DNA of 64,000 nt from NCBI RefSeq assembly GCF_034259325.1, contig NZ_JAXIVS010000017.1, positions 62,001 through 126,000 on the forward strand, given 5' to 3'. The notes below the pieces were generated by a model. That model saw only the letters and a program-made list of their open reading frames with translations. It did no database searches and had not been told where the DNA came from. Numbering within the stretch: position 1 is the stretch's first letter; every line of letters begins with the position of its first letter. The translations under genes were made by a program, and so were the position numbers. Positions 24,635 to 33,730 of the stretch are shown piece by piece. This stretch comes from Hyalangium ruber. Lineage in GTDB: Bacteria; Myxococcota; Myxococcia; Myxococcales; Myxococcaceae.

Positions 24635-26107
24635 TCACTTGCGCTGGCGCAGCATGTCCCGGGCGTACCAGGCCAGCAGCGGCTGCTTGCTGGAGGCCGC
24701 GTTCCACAGCGCCGTGCGCGCCGATACCGAGAGCCTCGGGAAGGCGCGCAGGGAGCTGGCGGCCGCCACGCGCAGTTCCAGCTCCAACAGCTCGTCCATG
24801 ATGACGGTGGCCAGCGCATCGAGCGCGGCCTCGTGGTGCGTGGCGAACTCCGAGTGGCTCAGGCGCGATGCCGCCGCGACGCGCAGCTCCACGTCCGCGG
24901 TGGACAGCAGCCGCACGAGCAGATCCCAGGCCTCGGGCCGGTGCGCTCCCAGGTCCCAGACGAAGCTCTTGATGCCGCTCTGGATGTGCCGGTCTCCCTC
25001 GTCCAGCCGCTGGATGAGCACGGTAAGGACGCGCTCGGCGATGGGATGGAAGAAGCGCGCCTCCTGACGGCAGATGCCGATGCTGCCCACCGCGCGCAGC
25101 AGCGCGGCCAGCGCCTCGGTGCCCACGGGAGCGGCCAGCGCCCGCGCCAGCAATTCCACCTGCTCCGGGGCCTCGGCGCAGATGCGCGCGATGGCGGCGG
25201 CGGCGTACTCCCGCTCGGCCGCATCGCTCTCGGTGGAGAGGATGCGCTCGAGCACGCTCTCCACGGCCTCGGCTGCCTCGCCCCCGTAGTCGCCGATCTC
25301 CCGCAGCGCCCGGCCCCGCATCTCCGCGTCGCCGTAGCGCAGTTGCAGCACCAGGTCGCGGATGCGCCCCAGCCGCGCCTCGGCGTCATCCGGCAGCGCG
25401 GGCCGCGACAGGTCCAGGTCCAGGAAGTCCGTGACGAGGCAGACGGGCTGCCCGTCCTCGCCCAGGCCCCACCACGAGGTGGAGACGCCCTGCGCCCGGG
25501 ACTCGGCGCCGGGGGTGGGAGACGAGAAGGCGATGATGTTGGCGCCGGACCTGGGCTCCAGCGTCAGCGCGGTGCTCGACCACATGGGCGAGGAGTGCGC
25601 GGTGAAGGTGTCGACGAACTGGCGGCTCCGGTCCGGCACGCGCTCCACCACGTCCGCGTCGAGGAACGCGGTGATGTCCGGCTCGGCCCGATAGCCATGG
25701 CGCGGGTGGGGCGGCAGCACCCGGGCGGGCTCTCCGCGCGTGGCCCGCTCCCAGCGCACCGGCCGCGACTCCTCGAAGCGGACCATGGCCATGGCGATGG
25801 ACTCATGGGCGGCGGAGGAGCCCGTGCGCCGGGTGCGGATGACACTGAGGAGGACGGGGTAGCGCCCCGGAGGGACGGCGCGAGAGAACGGCTCCCGGTG
25901 GTTGAGGGTAAGCAGCACCAGCAGGTGGGCGCCGGGCAGCGGCCGGGGCGGCAAGGTGAGCGGGTTGCACACCACGATGCGGCCGCTGGTGAGCACCAGC
26001 GTCCCCGCATGGTGCGTGTACACAGCCACCGGCCGGCCCCGTGAGAGCAAGACCCGCTCGTTCTCGAACGCGGACAGCAGGTCTGGCCCGGTACTGCGCA
26101 CAGCCAT
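24635..26107 (-). CDS. DUF4241-type protein with C-terminal HEAT repeats
   Basis: 490 aa. Residues 1 to about 230 resemble DUF4241: VVCNPLTLPPRPLP near the start, GRYPVLLSVIRT, AMAMVRF and the closing ITDFLDLDL-like stretch (CLVTDFLDLDL). Residues 240-490 are Ala/Leu-rich helical repeats of the HEAT type (LRYGDAEMRGRALREIGDYG, VELRVAAASRLSHSEFA, LELRVAAASSLRAFP). Function unknown, perhaps a protein-interaction module. The ATG at 26107 is preferred over a GTG at 26116 because AGAGG lies 8 bases before it. Confidence 0.75.
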   Translation of the reverse strand: MAVRSTGPDLLSAFENERVLLSRGRPVAVYTHHAGTLVLTSGRIVVCNPLTLPPRPLPGAHLLVLLTLNHREPFSRAVPPGRYPVLLSVIRTRRTGSSAAHESIAMAMVRFEESRPVRWERATRGEPARVLPPHPRHGYRAEPDITAFLDADVVERVPDRSRQFVDTFTAHSSPMWSSTALTLEPRSGANIIAFSSPTPGAESRAQGVSTSWWGLGEDGQPVCLVTDFLDLDLSRPALPDDAEARLGRIRDLVLQLRYGDAEMRGRALREIGDYGGEAAEAVESVLERILSTESDAAEREYAAAAIARICAEAPEQVELLARALAAPVGTEALAALLRAVGSIGICRQEARFFHPIAERVLTVLIQRLDEGDRHIQSGIKSFVWDLGAHRPEAWDLLVRLLSTADVELRVAAASRLSHSEFATHHEAALDALATVIMDELLELELRVAAASSLRAFPRLSVSARTALWNAASSKQPLLAWYARDMLRQRK

Positions 26108-26142
26108 CGGAGGCACCTCTGCCGGGCCAGTCTACCCCTTTC

Positions 26143-27042
26143 CTACTTCGCGCGCTGGAAGACGCTCTCGGCCAGCGAATAGTTGTCACGCTGGTTGGGG
26201 TGGAAGCCCGGGCGGAAGTACTCCAGGAAGATGCCCAGTGAACGAAGCGCCATCCGGCTCGGGCCGAACAGCAGCGCCTTGAAGTCCCGCCACGTCCGCT
26301 TGCGCCACAGCTCCCCGTCCTGCCGCAGCAGCATCACCATGCCCGTGCCGATGAAGCCCAGCACCACCACGCCCCCCAGCAGCACCCCCGCCATCCGCAG
26401 CAGGTAGGAGCGGCTCGTGCGCCGCAGCAGCTCGAACGCCATCTCCTTGTGTTCGATCTCCTCGGCGGCGTGCCACTCCCAGAGCTCGGCCATGAAGGGC
26501 TCGGCCGGCTTCATCATCTGATCCGCCAGGACGATCTCCGCCAGCAGCGCCGTGAGGTGCTCGAAGCCGGCGATCATCGACATGCTCACCCGCTGCCCCA
26601 GCCCCTTCTCGAACCAGTGGGTGAAGATGCGCTCCGAGGCGCTCAGATAGCCTTCGATCTGGTAGCCCTGCTCTCTCAGGTTGTTCAGGAACTTCTCATG
26701 CACGTAGGAGTGGGTGGCCTCCTGGCCCATGAAGCCGCGCACCTGGCGGGAGAACTCGGTGTCCTCCTTCAGCTCGGGCAGGCGGTCGCGCATGACGCGC
26801 ACCATGAACTCCTCGAAGGACACCACGAAGAGGTTGATGGCATTGAAGAAGTGGGACTGGGTAGGACTGCCCGCCAGCCAGTGCTTTGGAATGGAGCTGG
26901 GGAAGGTGAAGGCCGTACGCCGGGGCCGTAGGTGGGATGGATCGAGCGCTCTGCGCTCGAAGCGAGACATCGGCTGCACGTAAACGGAGGACTGCGAACC
27001 AGCGACCGGGGCCTGCGGTGACGCGAAGCTTGAAGCCGTCAT
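26143..27042 (-). CDS. Predicted metal-dependent hydrolase (PF10118-like)
   Basis: 299 aa. A ferritin-like helical protein with repeated metal-ligand patterns: QEATHSYVHEKF, FEHLTALLAEIVLAD and WHAAEEIEHKEMAFE, which could bind a di-metal site. One or two membrane segments follow (LLRMAGVLLGGVVVLGFIGTGMVMLL), so it is probably membrane-attached. Matches the family annotated as predicted metal-dependent hydrolases, whose reaction is unproven. The ATG at 27042 follows GGGGGAAC. The 441-base gap upstream contains a strong inverted repeat. Confidence 0.82.
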   Translation of the reverse strand: MTASSFASPQAPVAGSQSSVYVQPMSRFERRALDPSHLRPRRTAFTFPSSIPKHWLAGSPTQSHFFNAINLFVVSFEEFMVRVMRDRLPELKEDTEFSRQVRGFMGQEATHSYVHEKFLNNLREQGYQIEGYLSASERIFTHWFEKGLGQRVSMSMIAGFEHLTALLAEIVLADQMMKPAEPFMAELWEWHAAEEIEHKEMAFELLRRTSRSYLLRMAGVLLGGVVVLGFIGTGMVMLLRQDGELWRKRTWRDFKALLFGPSRMALRSLGIFLEYFRPGFHPNQRDNYSLAESVFQRAK

Positions 27043-27483
27043 GATGTGTTCCCCCTCACCCGTAGCGTTCTCAGCGACGCGGCCAGAATACGAGGATGGT
27101 TGGGGGTGCCACCATCTACGCCACGAACGATTCAATGTTGCCTTGAAATCAACAATGATCAGCGTGTCTCGAGGTCGGCGCTGGCGAGACGATAGGCACT
27201 GCGCCGACAGAGGGAAGTGGGCTCGCGAAGGGTGTGTCCGGCCCCGGTTGAGTACTCTGGCAGTGAAGGAAAAGAGAGCCTCTCTCGGCGGCGGAACGCC
27301 CGGAGGCGCTCAACCAGGATGCCGGCGCGATCACGAATCGTGCCGCCGCCGAGAGCTGCTCTTGCAGCGGGGGCCCCCCCAGGAACCCGCTGCGTAAGCG
27401 AGGCCAGGATAGGGTCCGGATTCCAGCACCGGCACCCCCTCAAACTTCGACAGAGTGTTGAAGCTGCGTTAACAATCCCGGGC
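27043..27483. other. 441-base intergenic region with long inverted repeat
   Basis: No convincing gene. The best structure is CTCTCGGCGGCGG (27282-27294) pairing perfectly with CCGCCGCCGAGAG (27343-27355). After one mismatch the stem extends by three pairs. Inside the loop, CACG (27332-27335) and CGTG (27339-27342) can form a competing small hairpin. The region separates the divergent ferritin-like hydrolase (leftward) from a LysR regulator (rightward) and probably holds both promoters. An AT-richer stretch at 27125-27165 is the likeliest promoter area. Confidence 0.6.
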
Positions 27484-28398
27484 GTGCTGAGCAAACTGGA
27501 CGATGTGGTCGTCTTCGTCGCGGTGGCGGACGCGGGGGGTTTCACGGCCGCGGCGCGTCGGCTGGGACTCACCACGGCGGCGGTGAGCAAGGCCATCACC
27601 CGGCTCGAGCAGCGGCTGTCCACGCGCTTGTTCACGCGGACCACCCGCGCGGTACACATGACGGACGCGGGCTCGCGCTACTACACCCGCTGCCGGCCCG
27701 CGCTGGAGGAGCTGGCCCGTGGGGAGGACGAGGCCCTGGAAGAGGCGGGCTCGATGCGGGGCCGCATCCGCGTGGAGCTGCCGACTTCCTTTGGCCGCAC
27801 CATCGTCATCCCGCTGCTGGCGGAGTTCCAGCGCACCTACCCGGACATCGCGCTCGATATCCGGTTGAACGACCGGTACGTGGACCTCGTGGAGCAGAGC
27901 GTCGACGTGGCGGTCCGCTTCGGCACGCTCAAGGACTCCACCCTCAACGTCCACCGGCTGGGCATGTCGCGCACCTGCACGTGCGCCTCGCCCGCCTACC
28001 TGGAGCAGTATGGCGCCCCGCGCTCCATCGCCGAGTTGGAGCAGCACCGCCTCATCACCTACCTGTCCCAGCAGACGCGGCGCCCCTACCCGTGGTTCTT
28101 CCGGGTGAATGGCGAGGTGCAGACCCAGCTGCAGAAGTCGCGAATCGAGATCGACGACAGCGGCGCGAACCGGGCCCTCGCGGTGGCGGGCGCGGGCATC
28201 ATCCAGGACCTGAGCTGCCACCTCTGGGAGGATCTCCTCACCGGCCGGCTCGTGGAGATCCTCTCCGAGTTCTCGGCTCCCGCCCTGGAGGTCTCCCTCG
28301 TCTTCCCCTCCGGGCGGGACATGCCCTCGCGCGTGCGCGCCGTGGTGAAGTTCCTGCGCACGCGGCTCACGGCGAATGTGATCGACCCGCTGAGGTAA
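27484..28398 (+). CDS. LysR-family regulator (CrgA-like)
   Basis: 304 aa from the GTG at 27484. The winged helix reads FVAVADAGGFTAAARRLGLTT and RLEQRLSTRLFTRTTR, followed by a substrate-binding-protein-like effector domain with LNDRYVDLVEQSVDVAVRFG, a pattern common in the CrgA/AaeR branch of LysR regulators. Extended in-frame translation upstream lacks coding character. A divergent ferritin-like hydrolase is the most likely target, by arrangement only. The stop lies 2 bases from the convergent DUF255 gene stop. Confidence 0.88.
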   Translation: MLSKLDDVVVFVAVADAGGFTAAARRLGLTTAAVSKAITRLEQRLSTRLFTRTTRAVHMTDAGSRYYTRCRPALEELARGEDEALEEAGSMRGRIRVELPTSFGRTIVIPLLAEFQRTYPDIALDIRLNDRYVDLVEQSVDVAVRFGTLKDSTLNVHRLGMSRTCTCASPAYLEQYGAPRSIAELEQHRLITYLSQQTRRPYPWFFRVNGEVQTQLQKSRIEIDDSGANRALAVAGAGIIQDLSCHLWEDLLTGRLVEILSEFSAPALEVSLVFPSGRDMPSRVRAVVKFLRTRLTANVIDPLR

Positions 28399-28400
28399 GC

Positions 28401-30491
28401 TCAGCCGCGCGAGGGGGCCTGGAGCCTTCGCGCCAGCTCCTCCGCGTCCGTCAGGGGACGCTCGCAGGCGAAGCCTCGGCAGACGTAGGCCGTGCCCTGG
28501 CCTCCCACCGGCTCCCGGCCCTCGAAGAGCTCCTGGAGGAGCGGAGGCGGCGCCACGCCCGACTCCTTCCACCCGAAGCTGAAGGTGGGTGCGAAGACAC
28601 GATTGGCGGAGGCAAGCAGCGGGGTCACCTGTGCGCGCGTACCCGCGAAGGTGACGCCGGCGGCCCCATCGAGGAGCGAGTCCGCGACGAGGGCCAGGTA
28701 GCCGTAGCCCATGGGGTTCTCCTCGATGGGCCGCCGCATGCGCGCCAGGTAGCGCTCGGCCAGCTCCAGGTGGGACTTGTCCCCGGTGAGCGCGGCGAGC
28801 GCCACCTGCGCCTCGGTGAGCGTGGAGGCTCCCGAGGGGTAGGCGTTGTCGAAGAGGGAGTAGGTGGCCACCACCAGGTCCTTCTGCCCCTTGGGCGCGG
28901 AGAGGTAGGCCTGCTTCTCCGCGTCCCAGAAGAGCGTCACCGCGCGCTCCACCAGCGCGGCGGCGGCCTTCAGGTACTTCACCTCGAAGGTGGCCTGGTA
29001 GAGCGCGGTGAGCCCGGAGGCCAGGTCCCCGTAGTCCTCCAGGAAGCCGTCGATGCGCCCGCCGCTCTCCTCATAGGAGCGCACCAGCCGCGTCCCGTCC
29101 CACATGCGGGAGAGCACGAAGTCCGCCGCGCCCGCCGCGAGCTGGGCCCACTCCGGACGCCCGAAGACCCGCGAGGCGAGCGAGAGCCCGCGAATCATCA
29201 GCCCGTTCCAGCCCGCGAGCAGCTTGTCGTCCCGCCCCGGCTTCACGCGCTTGTCCCGCGCCTCGAAGAGCGTCTTGCGAGCGGCGGCCAGCTGGCCCTC
29301 CACCGCCTCCACCGTGAGCCCACGCTCCTGGGCGAGCTGCGCCGAGGGGATGGCCACCTCCAGCACCGTGGTGCCGTGCTCGAAGTTCCCCTGCGGGGTG
29401 ATGCGGAAGTGGCGCAGCACCAGCTCGGCCTGCTCCGGCGGGAGCAGCGCGCTCACCTCCTCCGGGCGCCAGACGAAGAACTTGCCCTCCTCTCCTTCGC
29501 TGTCGGCGTCCTGGGCGGCGTAGAAGCCCCCGCGCGCGTCCGTCATCTCGCGCCGCACGTACTCCACCGTCTCCTCCACCACCTTGCGCCACAGCGGCCG
29601 GGACTCCACCTGCTCGGCCTCCGCGTACAGGTGCAGGAGCTGGGCGTTGTCGTAGAGCATCTTCTCGAAGTGCGGCACCAGCCACCGCTCATCCACCGAG
29701 TAGCGGTGGAAGCCGCCTCCGAGCTGGTCGTAGATGCCGCCCAGCGCCATCTTCTCCAGGGTCTTCGTCACCGCGTCCTTGAGCGCCACGGGGCCGCCGC
29801 GCCGCCACGCACGCAGCATGAAGGACACGTCCATGGGGTTGGGGAACTTGGGGGCGCCACCGAAACCCCCGTGGATCGTGTCCACGTTGCGCAGCATCCC
29901 CTCGCCCATCTTCACCATGTCCGCCGCCGTGAACGTCCCGGGCTGCGCGTCCAGCCCGTAGGCGGCCAGCTCCCCCAGTCCTTCGTGGAAGGACTCCGCC
30001 TGTTGCAGCACCTGCTCCCGCTGGTGGGTCCACGCGGCATGGAGCGCCTCCAGCAGCCGGGGGAAGCCGGGGCGGCCGTACTTGTCCGTCGGCGGGAAAT
30101 AGGTGCCCCCGTAGAAGGGCCGCAGGTCCGGCGTGAGGAACACCGTCAGGGGCCAGCCGCCGCCCTGACTCATGAGCTGCACCACGCCCTGGTAGATCTG
30201 ATCGAGGTCCGGCCGCTCCTCGCGGTCCACCTTGATGTTGATGAACCAGTCGTTCATCAACTTCGCGATGTCGGGGTTCTCGAAGGACTCGTGCGCCATC
30301 ACGTGGCACCAGTGGCACGCCGAATAGCCCACGGAGAGCAGGATGGGCTTGTCCTCGGCCCGGGCCCGCGCGAGGGCCTCGTCTCCCCAGGGGTACCAGT
30401 CCACGGGGTTGTGGGCGTGCTGCCGCAGGTAGGGCGAGGGCTCTTTGCCGAGGCGGTTGCTCGGACCAGACGGCGTCGAAGAGGAGGCCAT
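28401..30491 (-). CDS. DUF255 thioredoxin-like protein (YyaL/SPATA20 family)
   Basis: 696 aa, the usual length. The N-terminal domain has [21 protein letters not shown] and a thioredoxin-like fold with [13 protein letters not shown] (C-x-x-C) and DREERPDLD. The C-terminal two thirds is an alpha/alpha toroid like N-acylglucosamine epimerases ([36 protein letters not shown]). Members occur in all kingdoms and the exact activity is unresolved. Start at ATG 30491; no signal peptide. Confidence 0.92.
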   Translation of the reverse strand: MASSSTPSGPSNRLGKEPSPYLRQHAHNPVDWYPWGDEALARARAEDKPILLSVGYSACHWCHVMAHESFENPDIAKLMNDWFINIKVDREERPDLDQIYQGVVQLMSQGGGWPLTVFLTPDLRPFYGGTYFPPTDKYGRPGFPRLLEALHAAWTHQREQVLQQAESFHEGLGELAAYGLDAQPGTFTAADMVKMGEGMLRNVDTIHGGFGGAPKFPNPMDVSFMLRAWRRGGPVALKDAVTKTLEKMALGGIYDQLGGGFHRYSVDERWLVPHFEKMLYDNAQLLHLYAEAEQVESRPLWRKVVEETVEYVRREMTDARGGFYAAQDADSEGEEGKFFVWRPEEVSALLPPEQAELVLRHFRITPQGNFEHGTTVLEVAIPSAQLAQERGLTVEAVEGQLAAARKTLFEARDKRVKPGRDDKLLAGWNGLMIRGLSLASRVFGRPEWAQLAAGAADFVLSRMWDGTRLVRSYEESGGRIDGFLEDYGDLASGLTALYQATFEVKYLKAAAALVERAVTLFWDAEKQAYLSAPKGQKDLVVATYSLFDNAYPSGASTLTEAQVALAALTGDKSHLELAERYLARMRRPIEENPMGYGYLALVADSLLDGAAGVTFAGTRAQVTPLLASANRVFAPTFSFGWKESGVAPPPLLQELFEGREPVGGQGTAYVCRGFACERPLTDAEELARRLQAPSRG

Positions 30492-30671
30492 GGAGTGCAG
30501 AGATAGAAAGACGCGGGCGGTGTGGGCAAGCAAGGACTGGGAGTTGCAATAAATCCCGGCGTGGAGCGTTCACGTGCAGTCACCCCGTGCGTTCAGGTTC
30601 CAAGGATTGACTCCCCCCGCCGGTTGCTGAATGAACGCGCGCCTTCACGCAGCCCCTGCCCCTCGACGCAC

Positions 30672-31706
30672 ATGCAAGCCACTCGATTCTCCTGGGTCCA
30701 CGCCCTTTCCCTCGCCGCGCTCCTGGCCGCCGTGCCCCTCTCCGTCCAGGCGCAGCCCTCGAGAGCGCCGCGCGTCTGCCAGCGCTACGACGTCCCCGTG
30801 TCCCTGGCCGCCGGACAGCCCGCCACCTCGCATGTCGCCGCATGGCTGTGCGCGCGCGGCGAGCTCACGGCGAACCGCACCGTGCAGGTGCTGCTCTCCG
30901 GCAACACCTACGGCAGCACCTACTGGGACTTCCCCTACCGCCCCGAGGTGTACTCCTACGTCCATTGGATGACCGACGCCGGCTACGTCACCCTCAGCGT
31001 GGACCGCATCGGCATCGGCAAGAGCAGCCGCCCCTCTTCCCTCTCCGTGACCATGGAGAGCAACGCCTGGACCATTCAGCAGGTCGTCGAGAAGCTCGCG
31101 GATGGCTCGCTGTCGGGCGTGGCCTTCTCGAAGATCGTCCTCGTCGGCCACTCGTATGGCTCGGCCGTCGGGATGCTCGTCGCCAGCCGCTCCAGCGCGG
31201 TGGATGGACTCATCGCCAGCGGCATGCTCCACGGCACGGGCTATGGCCTGATCTTCAACGCCGCCGCCATGTACCCCGCGCAGCTCGACCTGCGCTTCTT
31301 CGGCCAGCCCATTCCACTCGGCTACCTCACCACGAACCTCCTGGGCCGCGGCGTGTTCTACTGGACCCCAGGCGCCGAGGCCGCCGTCATCGCCGCCGAT
31401 GCCGAGACCAAGGAGACGATGACGCTGGAGGAGACGCTCACCCAGCAACAGGGGCTCAACGCCTCCGCCTCGCTGAGCGTGCCGGTGCTCTCGGTCGTCG
31501 GTGACTACGACGCCACGTTCTGCGGCGTGCCCACCTGCTCACAGCCCGGCAGCGCGGCCGCGAACGAGCCCAACTTCTTCCCGCCCGCGGCCCAGCTCGA
31601 GGTGCGGGTGATTCCCAGCGCTGGACACAACCTGAACCTGCACACCAACGCCCAGACGTGGTTCGCCGTGGCGCAAGAGTGGCTCGACCGGCGCTTCGGT
31701 CCTTGA
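30672..31706 (+). CDS. Exported alpha/beta hydrolase
   Basis: 344 aa from ATG 30672. Signal peptide with AQA cleavage near residue 28. Alpha/beta-hydrolase marks: nucleophile elbow VGHSYGSAVG, Asp in VVGDYDATF and His in IPSAGHNLNLH. The substrate is unknown; the fold is typical of secreted esterases and amidases. Four Cys (VCQRYD, LCARG, TFCGVPTCS) could make disulfides. The preceding 180 bases hold no gene and no clear element. Confidence 0.85.
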   Translation: MQATRFSWVHALSLAALLAAVPLSVQAQPSRAPRVCQRYDVPVSLAAGQPATSHVAAWLCARGELTANRTVQVLLSGNTYGSTYWDFPYRPEVYSYVHWMTDAGYVTLSVDRIGIGKSSRPSSLSVTMESNAWTIQQVVEKLADGSLSGVAFSKIVLVGHSYGSAVGMLVASRSSAVDGLIASGMLHGTGYGLIFNAAAMYPAQLDLRFFGQPIPLGYLTTNLLGRGVFYWTPGAEAAVIAADAETKETMTLEETLTQQQGLNASASLSVPVLSVVGDYDATFCGVPTCSQPGSAAANEPNFFPPAAQLEVRVIPSAGHNLNLHTNAQTWFAVAQEWLDRRFGP

Positions 31707-31757
31707 GCGCGCGGATGCGGCACCGCCGCTGAAACGGCGATTGCCAACGGGCTCCGG

Positions 31758-33134
31758 GTGCGCTTTGTCGGAGGCGTGGCCGTTCCCCTCTCTTCCCCTA
31801 CCCCTGGCCTGAAGCTCTGCCTCGTCCTGCTCGGGGCAGGGGTCGCGGCGCGGCTCGCGCTCGCGCTCGGCACGGACATCTACTTCGACGAGGCGTACTA
31901 CTGGCAGTGGTCGCGGCACCTCGACTGGGGCTACTACGACCACCCGCCGCTCATCGCCTGGCTCATCGCCGCGCTGGGCATCCGCCCCGTGGCGCTGCTG
32001 TGCGGCCTGGGCACCGTGGCCGCGGTGTGGGGACTCGCGAGGGATGTCCACGGCAGCCGCGAGGCCGCCTGGCGCGCGGCGGCGCTATGGAGCGTGGTGC
32101 CCGCCGCCGTTCTCTGCGGCGTGTGGGCCCTGCCGGACACGCCGCTGCTGCTCTTCTGGACGCTGGCGCTATGGGCGCTGTGGCGCGAGAAGTGGGTGCT
32201 GGCGGGCCTGGCCTCGGGGCTGGCGCTGCTGTCGAAGTACCCGGCCGTGCTGCTCGCGCTGGCCTTCCTCGCCACGGCGGTGCGCATGCGGCGGCTGCCC
32301 AAGGGCGCGTGGCTGACGGCGCTGCTGGGCGTCCTGCTCTTCCTACCGGTGGTGGTGTGGAACGCCCAGCGGGAGTGGGTGGGCTTCGCCTTCCAGCTCA
32401 AGCACGGCTTGGGAGGCACGGGCGGGCTGAAGTCCCTGGGAGAGTTCCTCGGAGGCCAGCTCGCGCTCGGTGGACCCGTGCTGCTGCCGCTGGCGCTGGT
32501 GTATGCGGTTCGGGGCCCGCGTGAGCAGTTCCTCCTGCGCGCGGCGGCGGTGGTGCCGCTGCTCTTCTTCGGGTACGCGGCGGTGCGCACGCGCGGCGAG
32601 GCCAACTGGCCCGCGGCGGCGTACGTGGCGGCCTGCGTGGGCGTGGCGGGGATGCGGCCCGCCTGGTTCCGGGCAGCGGCCTTCAGCGGATTGGCCGTGG
32701 TGCTGGCGGTGGGCTCGCACCTGCTCTTCCCGCTGCTGCGCTTCGAGCGGGACGTGCCGCTCTCGCGCACCCATGGCTGGTCCGCCCTCTCAGCGCTCGC
32801 GGATCCGCAGCGGCTCTTCCCCACCTTCGACTCGAGGGACCTCGCCATCGTCTACGCGCCCAACTACCAGCTCGCCTCGCAGGCGGCCCGTTACGCGGGA
32901 GTGGTGGTGGACACCGAGGGCCCTGGCCGCATGAGCCAATACGACTTGTGGCCCAAGCCCATCATCATTCCGGGGATGGATGCCCTCTGGTTCTCCGAGG
33001 GCCCGCCTCCGCCCGAGGAGCTGGCGTGGCGGTTCAAGGACGTGGAGGGCCCCGTGGAGCTGCCCGTGGACTTCCGAGGCCGGCGGGTCCACACCTTCCG
33101 CATCTGGAGACTTCGGGACGCGCTCTCCGAGTGA
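31758..33134 (+). CDS. Glycosyltransferase family 39 (ArnT/PMT-like) membrane protein
   Basis: 458 aa with about ten membrane helices. The first periplasmic loop has the conserved DIYFDEAYYWQWSRHLDWG and DHPPLIAWLIA, including the Asp-Glu pair of polyprenyl-phosphate-sugar-using GT39 enzymes such as ArnT. LLSKYPAVLL is another family block. Such enzymes transfer a sugar from undecaprenyl-phosphate to lipid A or protein. GTG start; an internal GTG at 31776 would be equally possible. Confidence 0.85.
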   Translation: MRFVGGVAVPLSSPTPGLKLCLVLLGAGVAARLALALGTDIYFDEAYYWQWSRHLDWGYYDHPPLIAWLIAALGIRPVALLCGLGTVAAVWGLARDVHGSREAAWRAAALWSVVPAAVLCGVWALPDTPLLLFWTLALWALWREKWVLAGLASGLALLSKYPAVLLALAFLATAVRMRRLPKGAWLTALLGVLLFLPVVVWNAQREWVGFAFQLKHGLGGTGGLKSLGEFLGGQLALGGPVLLPLALVYAVRGPREQFLLRAAAVVPLLFFGYAAVRTRGEANWPAAAYVAACVGVAGMRPAWFRAAAFSGLAVVLAVGSHLLFPLLRFERDVPLSRTHGWSALSALADPQRLFPTFDSRDLAIVYAPNYQLASQAARYAGVVVDTEGPGRMSQYDLWPKPIIIPGMDALWFSEGPPPPEELAWRFKDVEGPVELPVDFRGRRVHTFRIWRLRDALSE

Positions 33135-33160
33135 GTCGCCCTACCCGACCTCGTCGGGGT

Positions 33161-33619
33161 TCATGACTCGCTCCATTCGGTGACGAGGAAGGTCCCTTCC
33201 CGGGTGAGGCGGACGAAGTAGAGCGCGTCGAAGCCCTCGGCGAGGCTCGGCCACCGGAGCACCTTGCGCGTGGCGTAGATCCCCACCTCGGGCACCCGGG
33301 CCTTGCCGACGCGTAATGCATTGCGCGCGAGGCAGTCTTCCAGGCGCGACTCGAAGGCGTAGCCCACGACGCGAGCGCCCTTCTCCTTGCCGAGGGCGAT
33401 GAGCGGCGCACGGCTCTCAGGCGTGGGGTTGGTGTTGTCCACCGCCACCGAGCGGCCCGCCTCCAGCGCCTCGGAAATGTGCCGCTGCTGGCGGGCATCC
33501 CGCTTGCGCGCGTGGGGCCACAGGTCCTTGCTCACCAACACGTGCGTATCGGCGAAGCGCTCTCGATAGAAGCTGCTCTTGCCGGAGCCCTGCAGACCGA
33601 TGAAGAGGACGAGTTCCAT
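33161..33619 (-). CDS. P-loop kinase of the AAA_33/PNKP type
   Basis: 152 aa. Walker A GLQGSGKSSFYRERF at residues 8-22, then the catalytic Asp in HVLVSKDLWP, VAVDNTNPTPESR (lid-side motif of polynucleotide kinase-like enzymes) and YAFESRLEDCLARN. These small kinases phosphorylate nucleotides, sugars or RNA ends; which one is not clear. Start at ATG 33619, immediately before the P-loop strand. Confidence 0.85.
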   Translation of the reverse strand: MELVLFIGLQGSGKSSFYRERFADTHVLVSKDLWPHARKRDARQQRHISEALEAGRSVAVDNTNPTPESRAPLIALGKEKGARVVGYAFESRLEDCLARNALRVGKARVPEVGIYATRKVLRWPSLAEGFDALYFVRLTREGTFLVTEWSES

Positions 33620-33730
33620 GGTTGTTGGATGGCAGGCGCCAGAGCCCTCCTGCTGGGTAGGTAGCACCCCCACCTGCGACTGCCCACATTGCCGCGCCGT
33701 TTGAACGCGATCACAGAGGGGATCACGTCC

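Noticed and set aside
27981-30506. 841-aa plus-strand frame over the DUF255 gene
   Set aside because: No recognisable motif; the minus strand encodes the complete family protein with the CHWC motif.
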